Source: Stenogyne calaminthoides
Taxonomy: Eukaryota > Streptophyta > Magnoliopsida > Lamiales > Lamiaceae
Length of the DNA: 64,000 nucleotides
Direction of reading: 5' to 3'
Assembly (NCBI GenBank): GCA_037126765.1
Contig: JBBCBC010000012.1
Coordinates: 5,084,001-5,148,000 of the forward strand
Shown: positions 54,347 to 64,000 of the stretch, piece by piece
How the letters are laid out: every line of letters begins with the position of its first letter
Numbering within the stretch: the first letter of the stretch is position 1
Position numbers and translations under genes: made by a program
Notes under the pieces: model-generated
The model's database searches: none
The model's input: only the letters and a program-made list of their open reading frames with translations
Told to the model about the DNA's origin: nothing

Positions 54347-57230
54347 TTAAAAAGAATCATCAATCGCATCTAACATGCTATCAATATCAGGAGTTATAAT
54401 TGCTCGTTTGTTGAGTTCGCCCAAATTGCAACAGTGCTTCCCCTCTGTATTGATGGCAACAGCATCTTGAGCAAACAAGCAATTCAATCCTGCAGACACC
54501 TATTTAGGCACCAAAATTAGAAAACAATTTACACCTTGTTGCACAGTGCAACCAGACAAGTAATATTGTTCAGTGAAAACAATTAATACCTTTTAAAAAA
54601 CCAACTAATATCTATTAAAAATACACTTGAGTTGCACCTTAGAAAACATATGGTAACAATCTTCACTCCCTTTCTCGCAAAGTGAACGGGAAAAGACTGT
54701 GCCCAGGACCCCATCCCCTTCACTGCGGGATTCCCCAATCCCTGCCTCTTTATTTTTCAGGTTTTTTTTTAAATTACATGAGAGAAGAGATGGAAATGGC
54801 TGGTCAAACAATAAAACTAAGACTCTATACACAAGATGAATGAAGGGTTTTTTTTTCTAGCATTACATAATTCCACTATATATGTATATAATTGTGTAAT
54901 ATATACAACAGTAGTAATGTATTGTTATTAATTTATATTTGGGGATTATCCGCCCCGATTTGGGGAGGATTCCTGCTGGGACGGGGATTCCCCACCCCAT
55001 TACCATGCCTATATTATATGATGAATAGGGACACCAGACACAGATCATGAGCTAATTGATTTCCATCTGCTACATGAGCTAAGTGACCTGGTTAGCTCAC
55101 ATGCTAACCTGGTATTGAGTATTATGCATAGCGGAGAATCAATACCCATAGATGACTGAGTTCTGTAATTACTTACATCGTATACTGTATCACCGAGCTT
55201 CATCTTTACAGCACCACTCCTGTATACTAACATTTTGCCCATCAAGCCTGCTGGTAGTGATTCCAAATGACAAGGCTTTTGAGATTTTCCCGAACCCTTT
55301 GAACGATTATCGCCATTTTGACTTTCCGGGATTTCCACATTAGCTGATTGCATTATCCCAGGTAAAGTTGATGGTAACTGAAGGAAGAACATATTATTTT
55401 CCGTATCATCATCCTGCAAACAAAATCATTTACATCTCATTAAATTTCAAGTATATTGCATGTGAGTTCTTATTCATTTTAAAAGAATACCAACCAATAG
55501 ACCAAGCTCTTGAGCACTATTTGCTTCATTTTCATCATATGCTGATCTCTCTAGACCTTCACCAAACTCTTCTTTATCAAGAAGTTCTGCAAGTAACGAA
55601 ACAAAAACAGATTAAGACTTAGAAACATAAGAAATATGGGCTTTAAAACCATTTCGGTTCTCCAAGGGCTCGTCTACATCTCACAAAACTAGTTTATGGA
55701 GAGCTCGCGAGCCTACTTTCTTTTCTTGTGTTTTCTCTTCTCAAGCAAAATGGTCATTAAGGGCTTCTTAGTCTTTACATGCCCAAAAGGTTCACTTTCA
55801 CTGAACAAATTACTCTTCCATTTTGTTAAATCATTAAGTGGCTAAAACTGTGTGCTCTCAGGTCAAAATAATAACAACCTCGTATTAGAGTAGCAAGCAA
55901 CAATAATAAAACGTACATTTTCAAACCTACTAACATTATTTTTTCTAGATAAACTGAGAAATACCTGGATTTCCTGAGTATGGCCTTCTAATGGGATGAG
56001 ATACTGGATAATATGTGTAGTAATTCTGCAGTAAGGGTCAAAGTAGCTCAATTATAATGTAAAGGACTTTATTGTAAAGCTTAAAGGTTTGTTTGTATAT
56101 TGCTTACCCATGGTTCCTTATATTCTTTCTCGACACTTGGCTCAGCAATACCTATAAGTAAAAAAATATAGTCAAAAGCTTCAACCTGCTAATATCATAC
56201 CACCAAAAAAAAAACAACAATTAAATAAAATGCAATTACCATCAAAAACCTGATTTTTGTTGACCTTGTGATCAGCATATGACCTGAGGGTCGAAGATGA
56301 TCCCCCAAAACCAAATGCAACTTGAACTGGTGTGGCTGGAATCATGAAAAAACATTTGCAATATAAGCAATAATGATTGTAAAAGTTAATTGAAACATTA
56401 GCTGAAATGAGTGTTTATATATTTAAAATATACCAACACAAATAACCAAATCCTATCGGTGACAACAAATTTGCGTAATTTAATATTCAACCTTTCCAGT
56501 ATATGCAGTAATCAGCATACCACAATATTAGTTTGGTTTCATTAGTGTCTAATGTCTCCATGATTTACATTTATCTCATTTCCTATATGCTTATTTCATG
56601 GATATGTTTTACCATGCTAGGAATTTTACCAATTTCTGATTCTTTATGATTATAAAGTGTTGGAAAATAGGAACTGAGAGAATGAGTTTAGATATAAGAT
56701 GATGAGACCTATAGAGATGCTTACCTTTCCTCTCGACTTTCGGCCTTCCTAAAGATGTTTCCTAGTATAGAAGGAAATTATACGAAATAAGAAATACAAT
56801 CAAACACATAAAAGTTTAATCATGTACTCTTCAAAACTGAAAAGTAAAAGCTAGCAATATGTACATTCAAGCGGCGTAGAAGATCCTCTGCCTTAGCATC
56901 ATCAAGGTCATTTTCATTTTTCTCACTAAAAACATAAACAAACCAAACAATAGTAATTATAATAAGTCAAAACTAATGTATATACTCAACAATTTAAAAG
57001 GCAGAGGACAAGATGATTACACTTTAGGCAGAACAAGTTTGGCTTCTCTCTTGGGAGGAGCTTTTGGTGCAAATTTCATCTAAATCAAAGCCAACCAAAT
57101 CAATGTTAAAAAAACCAAATGCATCTGATTAACATAAATTCATTGATTCCATACAGGCATAAACTAGCTTAATAGGGGAGATAAATAATACCTTCCTTGG
57201 TGCTTTCGCGGGTAACGGCTTTTGATCCAT
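54347..57230 (-). CDS. DNA-directed RNA polymerase III subunit RPC4 (RPC53 homologue)
   Basis: Pol III-specific subunit, homologous to yeast C53, which acts with C37 in initiation and termination on tRNA and 5S genes in the nucleus. Ten coding exons (minus): 57230-57192, 57079-57021, 56925-56865, 56761-56725, 56335-56240, 56151-56108, 56025-55965, 55586-55495, 55413-55177, 54499-54347. All GT-AG, phases fit, 292 residues, no internal stop. N-terminus is basic (KFAPKAPPKREAKLVLPK), as in the family. Residues 213-292 hold the conserved RPC4 core: HLESLPAGLMGKMLVYRSGA, VKMKLGDTVYDV and CNLGELNKRAIITPDIDSML. Short for the family but complete. Exon 8 uses a weak donor (GTTGGT). A TATA-like word lies at 57,621-57,628. 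Confidence 0.93.
54690..55010. repeat. GGGATTCCCC repeats in RPC4 intron 9
   Basis: Short GC-rich blocks (CGGGATTCCCCAATCCC near 54,725 and GGACGGGGATTCCCCACCCC near 54,980) with inverse pairing, likely ends of a small DNA transposon sitting in the 677-bp intron. Confidence 0.4.
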
Positions 57231-57239
57231 GAGACTTAT

Positions 57240-57640
57240 ATAATTTGATCTACTATATATTCTGATGGAATAACATAAACAATCATAAATCATCCAAGAA
57301 CTAATTATCATCGCCACATTCATATTGAATTTCGAAAACTCCATATATCAATGGCAAGAAGCATAATCCATTAAATTAACACGCCCATTCAATTCAAAGT
57401 GCTATAAATCTATACATATATGTACAGTCGTGAAGAAAACATAATCAAAACTGACCTATATGATAATCAGATTGGCAAAACTTGTATATACAGGATTTGA
57501 TTTCAAAATGAGGGGGTTTGTTGAGTGTGGCGCGAGTAAAATGGAGAGCGAGAAGGGAATTGGTTAGGGTTTTAGAGAGGTTTATTAAAAATGGAAAATT
57601 GAGGCGACACAACAATCACATTTATATATCACGCTTTTTG
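57240..57640 (-). promoter_or_regulatory. RPC4 5' region
   Basis: TATATAAA at 57,621-57,628 (minus) is a candidate TATA box. The TATA-to-ATG distance (390 bp) suggests a 5' UTR intron; CCT|GTATATAC near 57,490 is a possible donor. Not certain. Confidence 0.35.
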
Positions 57641-57649
57641 ATGCTTATT

Positions 57650-60080
57650 TCTCGTGCTGATTAGTTGTGATTCGCATGCCTTTCTGTTTTTTATTTTTTA
57701 CTTTTTTGTTTGGAAAATAAAAATTGAAAAATAGTGAATATTGGGATTGGGTTTGGATTATCAAAGTCTATAGCCCAACCTTGACTAGGCCATTTATAGC
57801 CTCGACCAGATAAAATCGAGATTAATTAAGGACAGCTTGAGTGGGAGTAATAGAAGCGGGTAATGAGAATTATTTTTATTAATTATAAATTATTTAAAAA
57901 TTATACTTTATAAAAAAGAACTTATAAAATATTAAAATTTATTCTACCATTTGGTTTATGGAATAAGTGTATATGATATATTTTTAGCCCTAATACAAAA
58001 TGTATTAAATTTTTTTATGGAGCGATTTTTGTCAATTCCATGTGAAAGGTGAGATAAAACATATCTCAAGTGCAATATTACAATGTTGTAATTTTATTGT
58101 TTGAATAAAATTACAAGAACAAAGTGTGGTTGTTTTAGTTCAATTTAAGAGCACTTATGACATTTTAATAGATATTCTATCTAACCCCTCAATCCAAATA
58201 TAAATATTAATTTTTCAGTATATGATTAGTATATGCAATTCTACAATTCAAATGTATATCTTGATTCAAACAATCCAGTCAAATCAATTCAATCTTACTA
58301 AATCTCACTCAATCCTATCAATACCTAATATATCCGGTCCCCGTGAACCAAATGCCCCTTAGTCCATTAGGCTCAATCAACTCCAAATATTTTTTTAATT
58401 TTTTTTTTGGTCGGAATTTTTATTTTAATATATACGCATTAGTAAGATAAATGGTTCCATCAATCACATAAAATGAACCTCGCTGAAAATTGTAACTTGA
58501 GATATTTTTAAGTATTAAATGAGAACATGTATTAAATTTGGAGAATAAAAAATATGTTATAATAATTAATTAAAAAAATTAAAATATTAGTTAATTAAAT
58601 TTGATTATTTGGCGTTAATTTTATATGATGTTATTTTTTGCTGCACTTATTTTTCTTGGGAACAAATGTGCGTTTATTATTGTGTTAGATGAAGTACATT
58701 AATGCGTTTATTTATTTGACCTCATTGTTGTTGATTTGCCTTTGGAATTAGGCATGTAAAAAGTTTTGTGCTAAAAAAACATGAAACATTTACATTATTA
58801 AATAATGGTATTAGTTAATAATTAAGTATTATGATATTAATTTATGACAAATTTTTGGATGTATTCAGGTGCACCATGCACTCATAGTGCATTTTTTTTA
58901 ACCATTATATAATGAAATTCATGGATTTCAAATTCATCCATCTAAATGAAGCCAATTAGTTAAATGATTTTGGTTAGTTGGGTTGGCGCAAGAGGCGATG
59001 AAGATTTACCTTGCCACAATTTTGAATTAGAATACGAGCTTAAATGCAATTATTCAAGTGTTAAATTTTAGTATAAGATGTTAGATTGATGAGTCATACT
59101 CATACATACTCCTCATTTGAAGAATACGCAGTGAAGAGATTTAATTATTTCCACAAAACTTTGCAATAGTTTTGCTTTTTACTCATTTTTTTTTTTATTG
59201 GACAAAGTTGGATGTTAATTGTTAATAGTTTTACTTTTTACTCATTTACCATGGATCAATACCTTTACTAATTTTGGTTTGCAAGGAATTCATGAATCAT
59301 GGACAAGTTGTTTTGGGTCTAACTCATCTCGTACATATATATTTCAAAATTCGGAATATCATGTAGAGAATTATCAGTTAAAGAAGATAAATGATGCATG
59401 TAAAATGGATTTTTTTAAAAAAAGGACCAATTTTGATAATTTACTAACGATGTCCAATTTTTTTGGTGAGGCAAAAATCCTTTGATATTGAGTTATGAAA
59501 AGACGACTAATCATTTTTAAAATCAACGTTATTTTCCTTGTATGAAAAGGACTTTAGAGCTCAAAAAATTTACTACAGAAAACAGCTAAAACCAACTTAC
59601 TTATATTATTCAATTTGTATTTTAAAATTAAATTAACTTGTGTGAGGAGAACAGTAAAAAATTAAAGTCACGCGCGTGAATCATTTTAAGCAATAATCAT
59701 ACTAATAATTAATTAAGGTCCAAACTGGGAAATACAATTTACAGGAGACAAAGTCTAGTGCGCAAATTTGTATAGATACAAAAATTTTAATTTTCAACCA
59801 AATTCTATAATTGATTAATGTAATACAAAATTGAGTGGTTCATGGTTCACTCGGCCCGACTAGTTCATGGTTCACCCAACTCAAATAGATCATAATTTAG
59901 GGTTAATTATTTAGTGTTTATGGTGTAGTTGGTTGATTTATGACAATTTTATAGATTTTTATATATATAAATTTGCACACTAGACCTACTCTTTACAGGA
60001 ATACTAAAGTTGTCTCAATATGGAGACTTGATTTATAAAAAAAAACTAGGAAAGAAAATATTAATCTATTGTCCGAAGAC
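57650..60080. other. Long AT-rich intergenic stretch
   Basis: No gene supported. 58,850-58,900 has GTGCACCATGCACTCATAGT, a piece of the GGTCTC family end. A frame at 59,219-59,485 shows no domain and AT-rich codons. Confidence 0.45.
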
Positions 60081-60133
60081 TTCATTAATTAAAACCAAAC
60101 TTAAAGAAAGTACTCCATAATTTGTAGCTAGCA

Positions 60134-60567
60134 TCAACTCCACTTAATGCCACCCTTTCTTTTCTTTTTTTCCGGTGACCTATCAGCAGCATCACCACCA
60201 CCACCGCCGCCTCGGCCGCCACCGCCTCCACCACCTCCGCCGCCGCCGCCACCGCCATCACCATCGGGGCCTTGATCTTCATCCTCACCATCATCATCGG
60301 AGGGATTCTCTTCATCTTCTTCCTCTTCCTCACCATCAGCATCATCGGAGGATGTGTCAGGATGACCAGGGTGATAGCTACCATCATGGTCATAATCACC
60401 AAATCGATCGTCTTCTTTTACCTCCTCGTCCTGCTGGACGAAATCCTCATTATCTGATTCATCATTCGGGTCATCCTCTCCCTCACCATCATCACCACCA
60501 CCATATATAGCCACCATCACCATCATCATCACCATCACCGTTCTCTTCATCACTCTTTCCCCCGGTC

Positions 60568-60603
<36 letters not shown>

Positions 60604-60702
60604 GGAGGGTGTGTCAGGATGAACAGGGTGATAGCTACCATCGTGGTCATAATCACCAAATTGATCGTCTTTTTCCTCCTCATTATCTGATTCATCACCC
60701 AT
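60134..60702 (-). CDS. Asp/Glu/Gly-rich low-complexity protein, probably frame-broken
   Basis: Two overlapping minus-strand frames. Frame A: ATG 60,702, 50 residues (MGDESDNEEEKDDQFGDYDH, an Asp run, ends at TGA 60,550). Frame B: ATG 60,550 overlapping that TGA, running to 60,134; it ends with a long Gly run and the basic tail SPEKKKRKGGIKWS. Both carry the block DDxFGDYDHDGSYHPxHPDT, so the gene has an internal duplication of about 245 bp. A frame slip in the (GAT)n run would join A and B. A TATA box stands 59 bp upstream of ATG A. Likely disordered protein; the basic tail could serve nuclear entry (guess). Function unknown; might be a lineage-specific gene. Confidence 0.5.
60571..60603. repeat. 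(ATC)n microsatellite coding poly-Asp
   Basis: Eleven ATC units (GAT on the minus strand) in frame A. Confidence 0.9.
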
Positions 60703-60760
60703 AATTTCAAATTAATGATCAGTCAAATGGTGGTGGCCATGCATGGATGGATGAAGTCCA

Positions 60761-60767
60761 ATTTATA
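60761..60767 (-). promoter_or_regulatory. Candidate TATA box of the Asp/Gly-rich gene
   Basis: CTATAAATT on the minus strand, about 59 bp before the first ATG. Confidence 0.5.
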
Positions 60768-61123
60768 GAATTCTGGCATGCTCATGAAAAACTTGTAGGT
60801 ATTTCTTGCTAAAAAATCATGATCACGAGTTTTAATAATTAATATTCCCCTCTCGTCATTGATGTTTTGCTCATGAAATTTGTGTGTCTGACAGAATATT
60901 CTGTGTCAGAAACGTACGTTTGAAATGCTATTGACAAAACTTGAATTGCTATTCACAAAACTTATCTTGCTGTTATTAGCACAAATTAGGCCACGGCAAC
61001 CAATGTTTTGTTGTAGCATTTTCATTTCAAGCACCATGTACTATCACTTAATAATATTGTAAAATGGAACAAATATGCAAATGCCAATAGTCGCGCCCCA
61101 CAAATTATGTTTGCCTAATAAGA

Positions 61124-61125
<2 letters not shown>

Positions 61126-61156
<31 letters not shown>
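61126..61156. repeat. (TA)n microsatellite
   Basis: Uninterrupted TA repeat. Confidence 0.95.
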
Positions 61157-61161
<5 letters not shown>

Positions 61162-61385
61162 GCAACATTCTTTCGTTTACGAAATTTATTTTTTAATATG
61201 ACAAAGTATTACTGTCAACAAATTTTATACAAAGGAATCCGTAAAGTTGGATCATATAACTGGAGGATATATATGACTTATATTGTTATTTGATATTAAT
61301 TGTTAAAATTGAAGGATATTTATATTAAAAAATTGTATTAGTCGTGATAATTGAGTGACTTATATTAAAAAATAATATCAATCGT

Positions 61386-61627
61386 GGAGTTTGAATCACA
61401 ATTGGTCTCATAAGTCTGACCTCAAATAGATTTAGTCACATAATTTTTTTATCGTTGAGTTTAGTCCAATCCATCGAAATTCCAAATTGAAAAGGTTAAA
61501 CGACGCCGTTTTGAATTTTCGATCGACTTGGGACTAAAGTTGGACATTATTAAAATTATTGAGACTAAATCAACAACAAAAGCAATTATTTGAGATTAAA
61601 ATTATAGGATCATCTGATTCAAACTCC
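61386..61627. mobile_element. Small foldback MITE
   Basis: Left GGAGTTTGAATCACAATTGG and right AATTATAGGATCATCTGATTC/AAACTCC pair imperfectly; the core has AAACGACGCCGTTTT, as in the MITEs at 10.5 and 32.8 kb. Confidence 0.55.
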
Positions 61628-61699
61628 AACTAAACGGGGTAAATGATTGCAACTTGTTTAAAATTACATAGAAAAAAAATTGTATAGACTTGGTTCATG

Positions 61700-62500
61700 C
61701 AGTGAACCTTGTTTTTAGTTCATGACATTTTACCATACCCAGGGTATAATATGGGTCAAGTTTAGTGGTTTAATAAAATATATTAAAAATAAATGAAATG
61801 TGAAAAATAATTAATCCAAATTCATAGCATAGACATGGTTCATGGGAGAACAACTCAATTACTTATATACTTGGGATTGGGATGACGAAATTAAATTCCA
61901 AAATGGCCAAACTCATGAAATGGCGATATCGAAGCGCCCAGACCTTGAAATGTGATTATTTTATTAATTATCATTAAACCAATAAAATAAATTTAAGAGG
62001 AAATTAAAGAAAGTAGACCAGTTAGCAATGGAACATGATGATTATATTCATATACTCAGTCTTTTCACAATATATCTCAAAAGGTTGCATGCATGTATAC
62101 ATGCAATTTGCAAGTCTCCATCTTCAGATTAAACAATTACTTTTATAAATACAATATTATTCACATATCGACATCAAATTGGAATTAATTTCTAGTTAGG
62201 ACATGCGCATACACTTCTTTCAAATCCATTAATAATGAAGATATCACATATCGATGAAATATTTTGGTAGTACTAGTTACTAATTAGTACTCAGGTCTTT
62301 GTTGACTAAAAGAAATAGTTTACATGGCATTTGAAAATGGTATGATAGAACACCTATAGATTGCGATACTTCATTTTTTTTACATTGAATTAAAAGTATC
62401 ACAATCTATAATGTGAAGTAAAAGTAATTAGAGATCTTATTTGACTGAAAAGTGTTAAGGTTTTATTGGATTTAACGCACCTCAAAATTTAATTGAGTCA
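61700..62500. other. Intergenic DNA
   Basis: AT-rich; no supported gene or repeat. Confidence 0.4.
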
Positions 62501-62519
62501 CTGGATCAGATACCACATG

Positions 62520-63000
62520 ATAGCACGACACGAGAACGGTACGAAAAATTACATGTTAGAGATTTAGTATTTTTATACTTATCCTGTTCGTGTCATTATC
62601 ACGTGGACACGGTTAGGGCACACCATTTTTACTTATTATTTTCGTGTCATTATGTGAACACAGTTAGGGCACAAAAATTTTCCGTATTTCGTGTTCGTGT
62701 CGTGTCTGTGTTCATGTCAACGCAATAAATTTATAAAAAAAAAAATTGGATTGTATATATGACTTGACATTTTATATTTTTTATCGTGTCATATCGCGTA
62801 AATGTCATTTCGTGTCATGTCATGCAAATATTATAATATAATTCCATTTACAAATTTATTTATTTTCTTATTGTGTTGTGTAGACACAAATTTTTTGTGT
62901 TCATTTGTGTCAACATGTATTCTTATTGTATCGTGTCATGTTTAGCCTTATCGTATCGTGCAGTGTTGATACAAACATAACATGATAATACGAATTGTCA
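62520..63000. repeat. GTGTCGTGTC-rich non-autonomous element
   Basis: Many CGTGTC and TCGTGTCATG words on one side and their inverses (CACGACACG) at the left end near 62,525 point to a DNA transposon with subterminal repeats. Ends not fixed. Confidence 0.45.
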
Positions 63001-63039
63001 CTCCGCAAAATGTTATGACTAATTAGATATCATGGATAT

Positions 63040-63490
63040 TTTTTAGTACACTATCTTATGAGATTAACAAAATTAGGACACTATTTATAGCTTGCAAAAC
63101 TAGGAAAATTGGGACACTATATAAATATTTAAAGTTTTAGGATTTTTTTTATGATAATAATTTTGGGGGTTGTGTATTAAGGACGCTATATAATTTTACG
63201 GGCATGGAAATGTAGGATAATATGTTTTAAAATTTATAGATATATGACAATATGTTTTAAAATCTTGTAAATGTAGGACAATCGAGCATGAACAAGCTCA
63301 AATCTCATGTGACATTTCAACCCCATTTGTACTTATTCAGGTTCGATTGTCCTACATTTACAGATTTTAAAACACATTTTCCTATATTTACATATTTTAA
63401 AACATGTTGTCCTATATTTTCATATTCATAAAATTATTGTTCTTAAAACACAATCCCCTTTAAATTATTGTCTTAAAAAATATTTTTCAC
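63040..63490. mobile_element. Foldback MITE, ACTTAGGG family copy 2
   Basis: Repeats of GTAGGACAATATGTTTTAAAAT on the left and GTCCTACATTTACAGATTTT on the right, the same layout as 36,800-37,165, including the central TCATGTGACATTTCA word. Confidence 0.65.
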
Positions 63491-63818
63491 GTAAAATTTC
63501 TATTCATGTTATTATATATATGATCGTAAAATAGGTTTTATATTATAGATTTAATATCCCATTTAATAGTATTGTTCAATAAAAATCCCCCAATATACTT
63601 TTTTTGTTTTGTTTTTTGAAAGCACCCCCAATATACTAGACTTTAATTATATCATTTTCATGTGGTTAATATGAATTATATGCATGTCGTCTTATGGGTA
63701 ATTTGGATGATGTCACATTTTATTATATTAATGTGTTAATTTTTTATTGGTTTGTAGTTAATATGTGACATTTTATTATGTGGTTTAATTAAGAAATTAT
63801 AATAACTAAGATTTGAAG

Positions 63819-64000
63819 CACTACAAAAAAGCGGGTTTTAACGACGGATATTAGCGACGGCTACAAAAACCATCGCTACTAGCGACGGATTAAGTTAGAC
63901 GGTCAAAGTCACCGTATTTAGCGACGGTTTCGGTAACCGCTGCTATTAGCGAAGGAATAGCGGTGGTTTAGCGACGGGGTATTCGAACTGGGTCAAACCC
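63819..64000 (+). mobile_element. Left terminus of a CACTA transposon, continues past window
   Basis: CACTACAAAAAAGCGGG start followed by at least six TAGCGACGG-type subterminal repeats in both orientations, the hallmark of a CACTA end. Confidence 0.8.

Noticed and set aside
59219..59485. 88-codon plus-strand frame
   Set aside because: AT-rich codons, no recognisable motif, no promoter or splice context.
60175..60510. His/Arg-rich frames opposite the Asp/Gly-rich ORF
   Set aside because: Shadow of GAT/GGT codons read on the other strand; the TATA box and conserved duplicated block favour the minus strand.

Overview
This is nuclear DNA from a flowering plant, most likely a eudicot. It has intron-containing plant genes (a clade III SWEET sugar transporter and the RNA polymerase III subunit RPC4), a nuclear tRNA-Gln, very AT-rich spacers, and a dense layer of plant transposons: Ty1/copia, Ty3/gypsy, MULE, hAT-like, CACTA, Stowaway and Tourist MITEs, a LINE, and an endogenous pararetrovirus. 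I cannot name the species from the sequence.

Layout. 0.9-3.1 kb is a cluster of small non-autonomous DNA transposons. 4.1-6.6 kb is a decayed gypsy gag-protease remnant. 6.8-8.0 kb is a young, internally rearranged copia derivative with near-identical LTRs. 8.4-19.6 kb (minus strand) is a SWEET gene whose first intron has grown to 9.3 kb because a nearly genome-length caulimovirid pararetrovirus (about 11.4-19.0 kb), a MULE MITE and other repeats lie in it. 20.7-20.9 kb is a broken SOC1-like MADS-box first exon. 22.2-31.4 kb is a nest: an old minus-strand copia is split by a younger plus-strand copia (22,681-27,397) and by a compound insertion (about 28.4-30.7 kb) that itself holds an LTR-like element.

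From 31 to 53 kb there is no host protein gene I can support. The stretch holds a degenerate minisatellite, a MULE carrying a GRF zinc-finger fragment, foldback elements (one with telomere-like repeats), a TRIM-like LTR element, a 5'-truncated LINE with a perfect 15-bp target duplication, a 3.85-kb CACTA derivative, two copies of a long-TIR MULE and a 1.6-kb hAT-like element. 53.3 kb is a tRNA-Gln(UUG). 54.3-57.2 kb (minus) is an intact ten-coding-exon RPC4 gene. 60.1-60.7 kb (minus) is a low-complexity Asp/Glu/Gly-rich ORF pair with a TATA box and an internal duplication. The window ends inside the left terminus of another CACTA element.

Functionally only RPC4 and tRNA-Gln look intact. SWEET has all six expected exons with good splice sites, but the junction of exons 4 and 5 lacks about eight codons that normally carry a conserved transport-pathway proline, so it may be a recent pseudogene or a defective allele. 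The viral insertion is in the same orientation as SWEET and keeps its own TATA box pointing at SWEET exon 2. That is the most interesting regulatory arrangement here. I did not find a convincing wholly new biological system.
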